Shown here: piece after piece, positions 18,203-26,853 of the stretch
Numbering within the stretch: the stretch's first letter is position 1
Layout of the letters: every line of letters begins with the position of its first letter
Origin: Phytopseudomonas daroniae
Lineage (GTDB): Bacteria > Pseudomonadota > Gammaproteobacteria > Pseudomonadales > Pseudomonadaceae
DNA: 64,000 nt
Assembly: GCF_004327285.1 (NCBI RefSeq)
Contig: NZ_QJUI01000002.1
Location: forward strand, 124,001 to 188,000
Direction: 5' to 3'
Translations under genes and position numbers: made by a program
The notes under the pieces: model-generated
Told to the model about the DNA's origin: nothing
Database searches by the model: none
The model's input: the letters and a program-made list of their open reading frames with translations, nothing else

Positions 18203-19485
18203 TGCCCGCGCTTTTCGCGCAGCAACGCTTCGGCGCGGTCGGCGCGTACGTCCCGGGTTTCGATCATGCGCTTGACCAGCCAGTCCAGCTCATCGCCACG
18301 GGCACCGGCCGACAGCGCGATATTGCGCGCATGCAGCGCCATGTGGCCACGCTGGATGCCTTCGGTGGCCAGCGCACGCAAGGCCCCGAGGTTCTGCGCC
18401 AGACCGACGGCGACAGCGATCTCGCCCAGTTCCTGGGCACTCTTCACGCCGAGGATGCGCAGCGACAGCTGCGCCAATGGATGGGTCTTGGTGGCGCCGC
18501 CGACCAGGCCGAGCGGCATGGGCATTTCCAGGGTGCCCACCAGATGCCCCTGGCTGTCTTTCTCCCAGGTGGTCAGGGAGCCGTAATGACCATTGCGGCA
18601 GGCATAGGCATGGGCACCCGCCTCCACCGCCCGCCAGTCGTTGCCGGTGGCCACCACCAAGGGGTCGATGCCGTTCATGATGCCCTTGTTGTGGGTCGCG
18701 GCGCGGTAGGGATCGATGGCGGCGAAGGTATAGGCGTCGATCACCCCTTCGATGACCTCGCTGCCCTTGTACTCGGCGGTATCCAGATGCTCCGGCGCGA
18801 TGCGCAACTGGGCGCGGGCCAGGCGCAGGTCGGCGAGGTTGGAGAGGATGCGCAGGCGCACCTTGCCACCCGTGAGCTGTTCCATCAGCGGCGCCACGGC
18901 TTCGGCCATGGTATTCACCGTGTTCGCCCCCATGGCGTCGCGCACATCGACGATCAGGTGGGCGACCAGCATCGGCCCACGCGGACTGTCGATGAAGGTG
19001 TGCACCTCGATATCGCGACAACCACCGCCAAGACTGTTCAACAACTGATCCTTGCTGTTGGCCAGGGCGATGATTTCGTCCTTGTTGCGCAGCAGGCTGA
19101 GGCGCGCGTTGTAAGGGTCACTGACAGCGATGATCTGTACCTGGGCACGCATCAGCGGCGCACTGCTGGAGGTTTGGAAACCGCCAGCCGGGCGGGTCAG
19201 CTTGGCCATGAACGAGGCGGCGGCGACCACCGAAGGCTCTTCCACCACCAGCGGAATCAGCATCTCGCGGCCGTTGATGCGGAAGTTGCTGGCCAGCGCG
19301 TAGGGCAGCTCGAACTTGCCGATCACGTTCTCGATCATGCCGTCGGCGATTTCCAGCGGCAGCGCCCCGGCATCACGCAGCAGTGCCGTGTCCTCGGCGG
19401 ACAGGCCAAGCAACTGCTGCACATGCTCGAGGCGTTGAGCGGGAGAAAGATTACGGAAATTGGGCAAGCGGGAATCGATGGGCAT
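18199..19485 (-). CDS. mvaA: Degradative (class II) hydroxymethylglutaryl-CoA reductase
   Basis: A 428-residue enzyme that in P. mevalonii oxidises mevalonate plus CoA to HMG-CoA with NAD+. The length equals P. mevalonii MvaA and all catalytic residues fall at the same numbers: Glu83 (VVEEPS), Lys267 ([12 protein letters not shown]), Asp283 (ATGNDW) and His381 ([11 protein letters not shown]). It also has [12 protein letters not shown] and [17 protein letters not shown]. It is the first gene of the minus-strand operon, facing the MocR regulator. Pseudomonads make isoprenoids by the MEP route, so this enzyme should be catabolic here. Confidence 0.96.
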   Translation of the reverse strand: MPIDSRLPNFRNLSPAQRLEHVQQLLGLSAEDTALLRDAGALPLEIADGMIENVIGKFELPYALASNFRINGREMLIPLVVEEPSVVAAASFMAKLTRPAGGFQTSSSAPLMRAQVQIIAVSDPYNARLSLLRNKDEIIALANSKDQLLNSLGGGCRDIEVHTFIDSPRGPMLVAHLIVDVRDAMGANTVNTMAEAVAPLMEQLTGGKVRLRILSNLADLRLARAQLRIAPEHLDTAEYKGSEVIEGVIDAYTFAAIDPYRAATHNKGIMNGIDPLVVATGNDWRAVEAGAHAYACRNGHYGSLTTWEKDSQGHLVGTLEMPMPLGLVGGATKTHPLAQLSLRILGVKSAQELGEIAVAVGLAQNLGALRALATEGIQRGHMALHARNIALSAGARGDELDWLVKRMIETRDVRADRAEALLREKRGQ

Positions 19486-19536
19486 GGGCGCTCCTCGGGG
19501 AGTCGTTTGTTATTGGTTGAGCGCACGTTATCGTCA

Positions 19537-19588
19537 CTGTATCCCTTAAAGAAGGTACAGTTTGCCCGGACACTTCGTGCCTGTACCC
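19537..19588. promoter_or_regulatory. Three CTGTAYCC half-sites, predicted MocR operator
   Basis: In the 116-bp gap between mvaA and the MocR gene, CTGTATCC lies at 19537-19544, CTGTACC on the minus strand at 19560-19554, and CTGTACCC at 19581-19588. Two are direct and one is inverted, the kind of mixed repeat arrangement MocR proteins bind. The last copy sits just before the MocR ribosome-binding site, suggesting autoregulation. Confidence 0.65.
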
Positions 19589-19601
19589 AAGGAGCTCAAC
19601 C

Positions 19602-20972
19602 ATGCCCCGACAGACGCTCGCGCAGAAAGTCGCCGATGCCATTGCCCGGCAGATCGCCGACGGCGCCCTGCAGACCGGCAGCAAGCTGCCCTCCCTGCGC
19701 GAATACATGCGCCTGCACGGGTACTCGAAGAACACGGTGATCACCGCCTACGAACACCTGGCCTCCCAGGGCCTGGTGGAAGCCCGGCACGGCAAGGGGT
19801 TCTTCGTCTGCAAGAACGTCAGCGCCAGCGTCGAGGACGACGAGTCGCAGCCCTATACCAGAGCGCTGGACACCATCTGGATGATGCGCCAGCAGTTCGT
19901 CCGCGACCCGGGCCACTCGCACCTGGGCGAGGGTTTCCCGCCAGTGGAATGGCTGATGGACATGCGCCTGGACAAATTCCATCGCCAGGTGGTGCGCGGC
20001 GGCGTCACCACCCTGTTCCGCTACGGCACGCGGTTGGGCAATCCCGGCTTGCGCCAGCGCCTGGCGCAGAAGCTGGCGGACTACCGCATCGCCGTCTCGC
20101 CACGGCAACTGGTCACCACCCTGGGCGCCAACCACGGCATGGATCTGATCATCCGCCGCTACGTCATACCCGGCGACGCGGTACTGGTCGAGGATCCGGG
20201 CTATTACCCGCTGTTCGGCAAGCTGCAGCTGCAGGGCGCGCGCATGCTCGGCGTGCCGCGCGAGGCCGACGGCCCGGATCTGGATGCACTGGAACGGGTG
20301 CTGAAAAGGGAAAAACCCAAGCTGTTCTTCCTCCAGTCGATGGGCCACAACCCCACCGGCTCGGACATCTCCCCGGCCAAGGCCCACCGCCTACTGCAGA
20401 TTGCCGAAGCCCACGACCTGCTGCTGGTGGAGAACGACGCCATGGCTGACTTCAAACCCAGCTCGGCGACGAAACTCACGGCGCTGGATCAGTGCGAACG
20501 CACGCTGTACCTGGGCAGTTTCTCCAAATCGATTTCCGCCGCCTTGCGCGTCGGCTTCATCGCCGGCAGCAAACAGCGCATCGAGGAACTGGCCGACCTG
20601 AAGATGCTGCTGCACAACAGTGGCGCCGAATACAGCGAGCGCACCATCGACGTGATCCTCGGCGAAGGGCATTTCCTGCGCCACCTGTCACGCCTGCAGG
20701 ATCGCCTGCGCGCCGCCACGCAACGTGGGCTCGAGGTACTCGATGAACTGGGCGCGGAGGTGTTCTGCCGACCGGAGCAGAGCCTCTATCTGTGGGCGAG
20801 ATTTCCCGGCGTCGACGACGCCAACGCCCTGACCCGCCATTGCCTGACCCAGGGCGTGATGCTCGCCCCCGGCTCGATCTTCGCCGTCAACCGGCACACG
20901 CCGGTGCCCTGGACGCGGCTCAACGTGGCCTATCTGGATGACCCGGCATTTCGCCGCAGCCTGATGCGCTGA
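19602..20972 (+). CDS. MocR-type regulator (GntR HTH + aminotransferase-like domain)
   Basis: A 456-residue transcription factor. Residues 1-70 form a GntR winged helix (KVADAIARQIADGALQTGSK, LPSLREYMRLHGYSKNTVI, GLVEARHGKGFFV). Residues about 100-456 form a type I aminotransferase fold with NPTG-like HNPTGSDIS, VENDAMADF and the PLP lysine K309 in LGSFSKSISAALRVGF. AGGAG precedes the ATG. It is divergent from mvaA and probably activates the catabolic operon in response to a pathway compound or PLP adduct. P. mevalonii MvaT, an H-NS-like protein, was reported to act on mvaAB; a MocR neighbour is a different layer of control. Confidence 0.93.
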   Translation: MPRQTLAQKVADAIARQIADGALQTGSKLPSLREYMRLHGYSKNTVITAYEHLASQGLVEARHGKGFFVCKNVSASVEDDESQPYTRALDTIWMMRQQFVRDPGHSHLGEGFPPVEWLMDMRLDKFHRQVVRGGVTTLFRYGTRLGNPGLRQRLAQKLADYRIAVSPRQLVTTLGANHGMDLIIRRYVIPGDAVLVEDPGYYPLFGKLQLQGARMLGVPREADGPDLDALERVLKREKPKLFFLQSMGHNPTGSDISPAKAHRLLQIAEAHDLLLVENDAMADFKPSSATKLTALDQCERTLYLGSFSKSISAALRVGFIAGSKQRIEELADLKMLLHNSGAEYSERTIDVILGEGHFLRHLSRLQDRLRAATQRGLEVLDELGAEVFCRPEQSLYLWARFPGVDDANALTRHCLTQGVMLAPGSIFAVNRHTPVPWTRLNVAYLDDPAFRRSLMR

Positions 20973-20983
20973 CGAGCGTCCCC

Positions 20984-21011
20984 TGCTCGCCAGCGCCTGC
21001 AGCCGGCCTCA
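20984..21011. repeat. 28-bp direct repeat, left copy
   Basis: Begins TGCTCGCCAGCGCCTGCAGC and is identical to 21151-21178. The two copies flank the inverted-repeat element at 21014-21133. The right copy ends exactly in the stop codon of the arylsulfotransferase gene, so the left copy looks like a duplication of that gene's 3' flank. Confidence 0.9.
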
Positions 21012-21013
21012 TG

Positions 21014-21133
21014 CGTAGGGTGGACCGGGACGCGCAGTCAACGCTCTTTTTGTCCACCATTGCGATCATAAAGTGGTGGACGGCTCGGGCCGCGTAGGTA
21101 AAGCGTCAGCTACGCGCCCCGATCCACTCTACG
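21014..21133. repeat. Small inverted-repeat (MITE-like) element, copy 1
   Basis: A roughly 120-bp non-coding element with imperfect terminal inverted repeats: CGTAGGGTGGACCGGG on the left and, on the opposite strand, CGTAGAGTGGATCGGG on the right. It has an internal inverted repeat TCCACCA...TGGTGGA at 21053-21080. The ends and the inner core (TCCACCATTGCGAT) recur at 47841-47923. Confidence 0.8.
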
Positions 21134-21150
21134 GAGCTGGCGATCGTCCC

Positions 21151-21178
21151 TGCTCGCCAGCGCCTGCAGCCGGCCTCA
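21151..21178. repeat. 28-bp direct repeat, right copy
   Basis: Identical to 20984-21011. It spans the last three bases (stop codon) of the arylsulfotransferase gene and its immediate 3' flank. Confidence 0.9.
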
Positions 21179-22918
21179 GAAGGCCTTGGCCAGATCGATC
21201 ACCAGGGCGCGGTAGCCGACGTTGCCTGGCTGCTGGCTGGTGACCCGGTATTCGGCCAATACTTCCTGAGTGCCGTACTTCACTTCGCTGAGCACCGGGC
21301 GGGTGAGTTTCTCGCGAGTGAGGTAGCTCACCGAGGCCGAGTAGATCAGCTGCGTATCGCTGTCGGCGCGGTACTCCACCACCGAGGTGATCGGGCTGTA
21401 CCAGTCGTCGCCACGCTCCTTGCCGTACTCCCAGACCTGCTCGACGGTGCCTTTGGCCTCGTCGATGCGGTACTCCACCGCACGGCTGTAATTGCCTTCC
21501 AGGCGTGTCGGCGCGAAATCGCGGCCCCAGCCATTGTCGAACACGGTCAGTGTGCCTTTGCCGCTGAGCCACGCGGTGTGCTGCGTCCACGACCAGTCGA
21601 AGCCATCGGCGTAACGTCCCTGTTCGTCCAGCGCCAGCGGCTCGCCCCTGGCATCCACCGGCGTCAGCACCTTGTCCTGCAACCCTGTACGCCAGCCCTG
21701 GGGCGCGGCGAGAATCCACTTCACCTGCTTGTCGCGGCCAATCTTGACCACGCCCTGATGGCGCGCCGAAACGATGATGCCGTCGTCCGACGGGTCATGG
21801 GCGATGGAGTTGACGTGGGCCCAGTTGCGCCCGATGCCGACACCCGGCACATCGCCGAATGGCAGGTTCTCGCCTTCCTGCGCTTCGTTGTCGACCAGGC
21901 TATCGCCCCTACTCGCACCCTCGGGTAGGAACACCGCCGCCTTGCCAAGCGTGTGCAACAGCTCGGCGCGATAGGGATCGAGGATGCGCCCCAGATCCCA
22001 GAACTCCACCACTTCGCCGGCCTCGTCGAGCTCGATGATCTGGTCGCGCACCGAACGCACCTGCTTGCCATCGTCGCGCCGGTAGTCGCTGCTGCCAACC
22101 CGCAGCAGGTAGGTGCCCTTGGCGGTCTGGCGGATCTCGTGGGAGAAGTCGGCGAACTTGCCTGGCAAGCGGCGCTCCCACACCGGCCGGCCGAGCAGAT
22201 CATGCTTGAAGTAACGCTGCCCCTGGCCCCAGATCAGCTTGCCATCGGCGGTCTGCTGGAAGCCCATGCTGGCGCCCAGGCCATCGACCCGGGTCGAGTC
22301 GTGCAGGCGCTCGATATCCAGGTACCAGCGCACATCGCCGTTGCTGTCGGTAATCCAGTTGATGCCCACCGAATCCCATTCGGCGGCACCGCCCTGTGCA
22401 TTCCATTTCAACTGGCGGTTGCTGCCGGGCACCTCGGTCAGCAGATGGTTGAACAGGTACAGACGGTTCTTCAGGGAAGCGTCGACCTTGACCGGTTCGA
22501 CCTGCGGCAATGCGCCTTGCTGAGCGGCGATGCTCGGCAGACGCACGGCCGGCGCGTAGACGGTGTAGCGCTCACGGACGCGTTCGCCTTTGAGGGTGTA
22601 GGCGACTTCCACCTCGTTGCGATGATCGGGGTACAAGCCAAATAGCGGAATGCCGCCGTGGGTCCACAGCGCCTTGTCGCTTACCGGATAATCGATATCG
22701 ATGCCCTGTTCGCCACGGCCCAGTACCCTCACACGGGCATCACTGAGCGTCTGCCCGCCATCGCGGATCAGCGCGGTGAGCGGCGCGATGCCATAGGGAT
22801 TGAGCACGATGGCGCCAAGGCGGCTGACCGTACTGTCTGGGATACCGGCAGTCAGGCAGGCGCCCTCGGGCAGGCCGTCCTCAAGCTGGTTATCGTGAGA
22901 TGGGTTGTGATTGCTCAT
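21176..22918 (-). CDS. Aryl-sulfate sulfotransferase, AssT family
   Basis: A 580-residue six-bladed propeller enzyme that transfers sulfate from one phenolic sulfate ester to another phenol via a sulfo-histidine. The active-site residues I know from E. coli CFT073 AssT are all present: His260 (FSHE), His368 (NWAHVN), Arg386 (SARHQG) and His447 (TQHTAW). The cysteine pair that forms the disulfide near the active site of the E. coli enzyme is absent; the equivalent loop reads LALDEQGRYADGF. No signal peptide is visible from the ATG at 22918, which has GGAG upstream, although the family is normally periplasmic. The neighbouring paralog does have one. Confidence 0.9.
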   Translation of the reverse strand: MSNHNPSHDNQLEDGLPEGACLTAGIPDSTVSRLGAIVLNPYGIAPLTALIRDGGQTLSDARVRVLGRGEQGIDIDYPVSDKALWTHGGIPLFGLYPDHRNEVEVAYTLKGERVRERYTVYAPAVRLPSIAAQQGALPQVEPVKVDASLKNRLYLFNHLLTEVPGSNRQLKWNAQGGAAEWDSVGINWITDSNGDVRWYLDIERLHDSTRVDGLGASMGFQQTADGKLIWGQGQRYFKHDLLGRPVWERRLPGKFADFSHEIRQTAKGTYLLRVGSSDYRRDDGKQVRSVRDQIIELDEAGEVVEFWDLGRILDPYRAELLHTLGKAAVFLPEGASRGDSLVDNEAQEGENLPFGDVPGVGIGRNWAHVNSIAHDPSDDGIIVSARHQGVVKIGRDKQVKWILAAPQGWRTGLQDKVLTPVDARGEPLALDEQGRYADGFDWSWTQHTAWLSGKGTLTVFDNGWGRDFAPTRLEGNYSRAVEYRIDEAKGTVEQVWEYGKERGDDWYSPITSVVEYRADSDTQLIYSASVSYLTREKLTRPVLSEVKYGTQEVLAEYRVTSQQPGNVGYRALVIDLAKAF

Positions 22919-22968
22919 AGGGGCTCCGAAGCATTTGGACGACGCACCAGCGCCGCCCGCCATGGGTG

Positions 22969-24297
22969 TTATTGGGGAATACGGAAATCGCTCAGTGCCG
23001 GTGCTACGACCGCCTTTTCACTGCGTGGCGTGCCGGCCGGAACCCAGTCGTAGGGAACGGGCTGGGCGCGGTAGACCCAGTTGCTGGTGGCATTGCCGTA
23101 GGGGAACTTGCCGAAGTAAGGGCTCACATACTCCCAGACGATCTCGCCAGCCGGCGTCACCTGAAAGATGCGCCCGAACATGCCTTCATCGATCAGCGTA
23201 TTGCCGTTGGGCAGGCGCCGGGCGCTGCTGATGAAAGTGCTGTTGAACTGCCACAGCGGCTGGGCCGAATCCGTCGCGCTGTACTGCCAGACGATCCGTT
23301 TGCTGATCGGGTCGATTTCGACCACGCGCGAGCCGCTGATGACGCTGGCCGGCAGCGCCGGGTAGCCAGAACCGCCCTGGTTGTCGAAGATCAGGATATT
23401 GCCCTCGCCCGGATACTCCCTGGGGATCAGGTTGGCGTCGTGCAAGCCGGCCAGTTGATCCACCGGGCGCGGCAGTGGTGCATTGACCGGGGCCAGCTTC
23501 GGATAGTTCGGCCCCAGGTTCCACACCACCTTGCCGGTCTGCTTGTCGATGATGGCGACGAAGTTGGCTTCCCGCGAATCGACGATCAGGTTGTCGGGAT
23601 GGAAGCGCTCATCGCCCTGCTCGTACCATTTGTTCGAACCGAGGGTCTTGAGGTCGTTGAAGTGCAGGTAGTCGGCCTTGTCGGTGTTGCGCACCAACTT
23701 GAGCTGCTCCGGGGTGAAACCGAATTCCTCCAGGTGCTCGGAAGCCAGCCACTGCCAGACGATCCTGCCGCTCGGGTCGACCTCGTAGATCGCGTCATCG
23801 ATGGTTTCATCCAGCTTGAAGCCATCGATCCTGTGCAGCTTGTTGGCCAGCAGCAAGGTATTGCCATTGGCCAGGCGCTGCCAGTCATGGTGCTGGAGCG
23901 CCGAACCAGTCGGCGCCTGCTCGCCCCATTTCCATACCGGCTTGCCATCCCAGTCCAGTTCGCCGATGGCATGGGTGTTGAGGCCGTTGCCGAAGCCGCG
24001 CGGATCGAGTTCCTGGCGTTTTTCCAAGCGCACCAGTACATGCCCACGCTTGCCGCCGTTGACCGCCGGATCGATCAGTTGCGAAGGGAAGCCGACATGA
24101 TCCCAGCGGCGGACTTCGTTGCCGTTGGCGTCGACCAGGTAGGTCTTGTCGTCGGCGGCGCCGAACAGCACGTAGCCATTCCAGGCCTTTTCCGGGTCAT
24201 AGCGGGTCACACCCGTCGGGTAGACGCTCGGGGCGGCCTGGGCGACGCCGGCCAACAGGGAGGCGGCCAGCGCCAGGGTATGCAGTCGCGGTTTCAT
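22969..24297 (-). CDS. Arylsulfotransferase-family protein, secreted
   Basis: A 442-residue protein with a Sec signal peptide (MKPRLHTLALAASLLAGVAQA, cleavage near residue 22). It is a propeller of the arylsulfotransferase superfamily, with repeats such as IGELDWDGKPVWKWG, LQHHDWQRLANGNTLLL, YEVDPSGRIVWQW, VVEIDPISKRIVWQY and ITPAGEIVWEY-like strands. The HHDW and LHFNDLKTL segments hold the candidate active-site histidines. It is distinct from the AssT gene 50 bp downstream and closer to the Arylsulfotran_2 branch. It follows the TonB-dependent receptor gene by 10 bp in the same operon, so it probably acts in the periplasm on the receptor's cargo. Enzymatic activity is unproven. Confidence 0.82.
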   Translation of the reverse strand: MKPRLHTLALAASLLAGVAQAAPSVYPTGVTRYDPEKAWNGYVLFGAADDKTYLVDANGNEVRRWDHVGFPSQLIDPAVNGGKRGHVLVRLEKRQELDPRGFGNGLNTHAIGELDWDGKPVWKWGEQAPTGSALQHHDWQRLANGNTLLLANKLHRIDGFKLDETIDDAIYEVDPSGRIVWQWLASEHLEEFGFTPEQLKLVRNTDKADYLHFNDLKTLGSNKWYEQGDERFHPDNLIVDSREANFVAIIDKQTGKVVWNLGPNYPKLAPVNAPLPRPVDQLAGLHDANLIPREYPGEGNILIFDNQGGSGYPALPASVISGSRVVEIDPISKRIVWQYSATDSAQPLWQFNSTFISSARRLPNGNTLIDEGMFGRIFQVTPAGEIVWEYVSPYFGKFPYGNATSNWVYRAQPVPYDWVPAGTPRSEKAVVAPALSDFRIPQ

Positions 24298-24307
24298 CCG
24301 TTTCTCC

Positions 24308-26662
24308 TCAGAAGTCGTAGCGGGCGGTCATGCCCAGGGTGCGCGGCGTGCCGAGCACGCCGGCGTAACCGCCGTTGGCGCCGTTCCACAGGCTGGTGAA
24401 GTAGGTCTTGTCGCCGGCGTTCTTCAGCCACAGCGAGACATCCCACTGCCCATCGCCCAAATCGCCACGCAGGCCGGTGGACAGGTTGACCACGGCATAG
24501 CTGGGGATCTGTCCGTACTCGGAATCGTCGATGGTGCCCACCGCCCGGGAGCGGAAGGCATAGCTGGCATTGACGTAAGGCTGCAGGCCGTTGTCCAGAT
24601 CCCAGCGATAGCTGCCGTTGAGATTGGCGATCCATTTCGAGGCACCCACCACCTGGTGGCCGGTGAGGTCGCAGGACGCCGGGGCACCGTCCTGGAACGC
24701 CACTTCCGGGGCACAGGGCGCGTCTTCGTAATCGCTGTAGCGCACGTCGTTGAACGAACCGTTGGCGTTGAGGGTGAGCCTGCGCAGCGGTTGCCAGGTG
24801 GCCTCGGCCTCGACGCCGCGCGAGCGTACCGAGCCGGCGTTGGTCAGGTACTGGGTGCGGGTCACCTGGTCATAGGCATTGGCCTGGTAGCCGTTGACCT
24901 CGGTCCAGAACAGGTTGGCATTGAGCAGCAGGCGGTTGTCGAGCAGCGTGCTCTTGAAGCCCAGTTCGGCGTTGTTGGCGCGCTCGGTGCCGACCAGCAG
25001 CGAGTCGACCCCGGCGGTCGGTGCGGAACCCACGGTGAGGTTGACCCCGCCGGATTTCTCGCCGTGGGACAGCGACGCGTAGCCGAGCATCTGCGGGTTG
25101 AATTGGTAGCTCAGGCTGAGCAGCCCGGAAGGACTGAAGCTGTGCTGGCTCAGATCGCCGGAATCGAACGCACCATGCCGGCCCTCGCGCTGCGCGGCAG
25201 CGGCGCCGCTGACCACTGCACCGCCGAGTGGTGCATCGCGAGTCACCCAGGCTTGCTTCTCCTCGTAGGTACCACGGATACCGGCGGTGAAATCCAGCTT
25301 GTCGGTCAGGTGCCAGGTACTCTGGGCGAACAGCGCATAGCTGTCGGTATCGATATGGCCGTTGCCGAAGCTGCTGACATTGGCCAGTGCGCCCGTAGCA
25401 GTGCCATTCCACACATCAGCCAGCGGGCCGTAGATATTGTGCTGGCGATTATCCAGATCCTGCTTGAAGTAATAGGCACCCAATACGTAGTCGAAGGCAC
25501 CACCGCTCGGCGAGGCCAGGCGGATCTCCTGGGAGTACTGTTTGTCGCGCACCCGCACACCGGCATTGATCGAGGCCGAGACGTTGAGACCGTCATCGTT
25601 TCGCGGGGTGAAATCCCACCAGCGATAGGCGCTGATGGAGGTCAGGGTGAAATCGTTGGGCAGCGTCCAGTTGGCTTCCACCGAGGTGCCGCCCTGGAAC
25701 ACCGTGACCTGCTGATCGGAGTCGAAGTTGACCTTGCGATCCTTGCCGTACACCAGGGTCGCGCCAGCGGCGGCCGCACGCTGCTCGTATCGGTTGACGC
25801 CGTTGATGGTCGGCCCGGTGCTGTACAGCGAGAGGATACCGTTGTTGGAATCCTCTTCGTTGTACTCGCCGATCCAACGCAGGTTGAAGGTCTCGCTAGG
25901 CTGGAACAGCAACTGTCCGCGAAAGCCCTGACGCGCCCCGCCGTTTAGCGTGTCGCCATTGTGCACGTTGTCGACGTAGCCATCGTCGCGAGTGCGATAG
26001 GCGGAAAAACGTCCAGCCAGGGTGTCATTCAACGGGCCGGAAATGCTGCCCTTGGTCTGGAAGTAGCCGTCCTCGCCCACCGAGGTCTCGATGCTGCGCT
26101 CGGGTGTGAAGGTCGGCTTGCGGGTGCTGATGTTGAGCACCCCCGCGGTGGTGTTCTTGCCGAACAGCGTACCCTGGGGGCCACGCAGTACATCAATCTG
26201 CTCCACGTCGAGCAGGTCGAACACCGCCATGCCGGGGCGGCCGAGGTAGACGTTGTCCAGGTACACCCCGACGCTGCCCTCCAGGCCGTCGCTAGCCGGG
26301 TTGTTGCCCAGGCCACGGATGGAAATGCTCGACTGCCGCGCATGCACATAGGCGACGCTGGTACTAGGCACCAGTTGCTGGATGTCTTGTACCCGGTAGA
26401 TGCGCTGGTTCTCCAGGGTCTCGCCGCCGAGCACGCTGATCGGCGTCGGTACCGACTGGGCGCTTTCCTCGCGGCGTCGGGCATTGACGGTGACCGTGCC
26501 CAGGGCCGTGCCACTCTCGACCGAGACCTGGGCGCCGCTGCTGGCGGCGTCGTCGGCACGTGCCTGCAGCGCCAGGCCGGCAGAGCCGAGCAACAGAGCG
26601 GCAACCAGGGGTTTCAGGGGAATCGATGGGACGGTAACGCGCTCGGGATGGCTCGAGTTCAT
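24308..26662 (-). CDS. TonB-dependent outer-membrane receptor (module 1)
   Basis: A 784-residue receptor with signal peptide ending ALQARA. The plug domain (about 60-170) has VNARRREESAQSVPTPISVLGG, SIRGLGNNPASDGLEGSVGVYLDNV and LRGPQGTLFGKNTTAGVLNI; the 22-strand barrel ends in the outer-membrane signature TARYDF with C-terminal Phe. An AAGGAG site is six bases before the ATG. It heads an operon with both arylsulfotransferase-family genes and is divergent from a LysR gene. By context it should import a sulfated or aromatic compound. It is paralogous to the receptor at 35897-38128. Confidence 0.93.
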   Translation of the reverse strand: MNSSHPERVTVPSIPLKPLVAALLLGSAGLALQARADDAASSGAQVSVESGTALGTVTVNARRREESAQSVPTPISVLGGETLENQRIYRVQDIQQLVPSTSVAYVHARQSSISIRGLGNNPASDGLEGSVGVYLDNVYLGRPGMAVFDLLDVEQIDVLRGPQGTLFGKNTTAGVLNISTRKPTFTPERSIETSVGEDGYFQTKGSISGPLNDTLAGRFSAYRTRDDGYVDNVHNGDTLNGGARQGFRGQLLFQPSETFNLRWIGEYNEEDSNNGILSLYSTGPTINGVNRYEQRAAAAGATLVYGKDRKVNFDSDQQVTVFQGGTSVEANWTLPNDFTLTSISAYRWWDFTPRNDDGLNVSASINAGVRVRDKQYSQEIRLASPSGGAFDYVLGAYYFKQDLDNRQHNIYGPLADVWNGTATGALANVSSFGNGHIDTDSYALFAQSTWHLTDKLDFTAGIRGTYEEKQAWVTRDAPLGGAVVSGAAAAQREGRHGAFDSGDLSQHSFSPSGLLSLSYQFNPQMLGYASLSHGEKSGGVNLTVGSAPTAGVDSLLVGTERANNAELGFKSTLLDNRLLLNANLFWTEVNGYQANAYDQVTRTQYLTNAGSVRSRGVEAEATWQPLRRLTLNANGSFNDVRYSDYEDAPCAPEVAFQDGAPASCDLTGHQVVGASKWIANLNGSYRWDLDNGLQPYVNASYAFRSRAVGTIDDSEYGQIPSYAVVNLSTGLRGDLGDGQWDVSLWLKNAGDKTYFTSLWNGANGGYAGVLGTPRTLGMTARYDF

Positions 26663-26853
26663 CTGTTGCTCCTTGAGATCGCGGCGAGCGCTGCCGTATG
26701 GCGGAGGCGAATCGGGCGCAGAACGGGCTCTTGATATTCGATATAGGTATTTATTTATGCTTACTTCGATGTTTTCGTAATAAGCGATTACCTTTATAAA
26801 GAGCCACGAGCCATTGCAGCAATTGCATTCGACCGAATTTTTCCATGTAGAAA
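26663..26853. other. AT-rich divergent control region, receptor 1 / LysR 1
   Basis: This 191-bp gap is unusually AT-rich against the surrounding DNA. It contains the small dyad ATATTCGATAT (26734-26744) and, downstream, TTTATGCTTAC (26754-26764). Related words occur upstream of the ABC permease (29084-29111) and the second binding protein (34670-34685). It must hold both divergent promoters and probably a LysR binding site. Confidence 0.5.

Noticed and set aside
22966..24399. A 477-codon plus-strand open frame
   Set aside because: It is antisense to the secreted arylsulfotransferase-family gene, which has a signal peptide and family motifs; the plus frame has neither.
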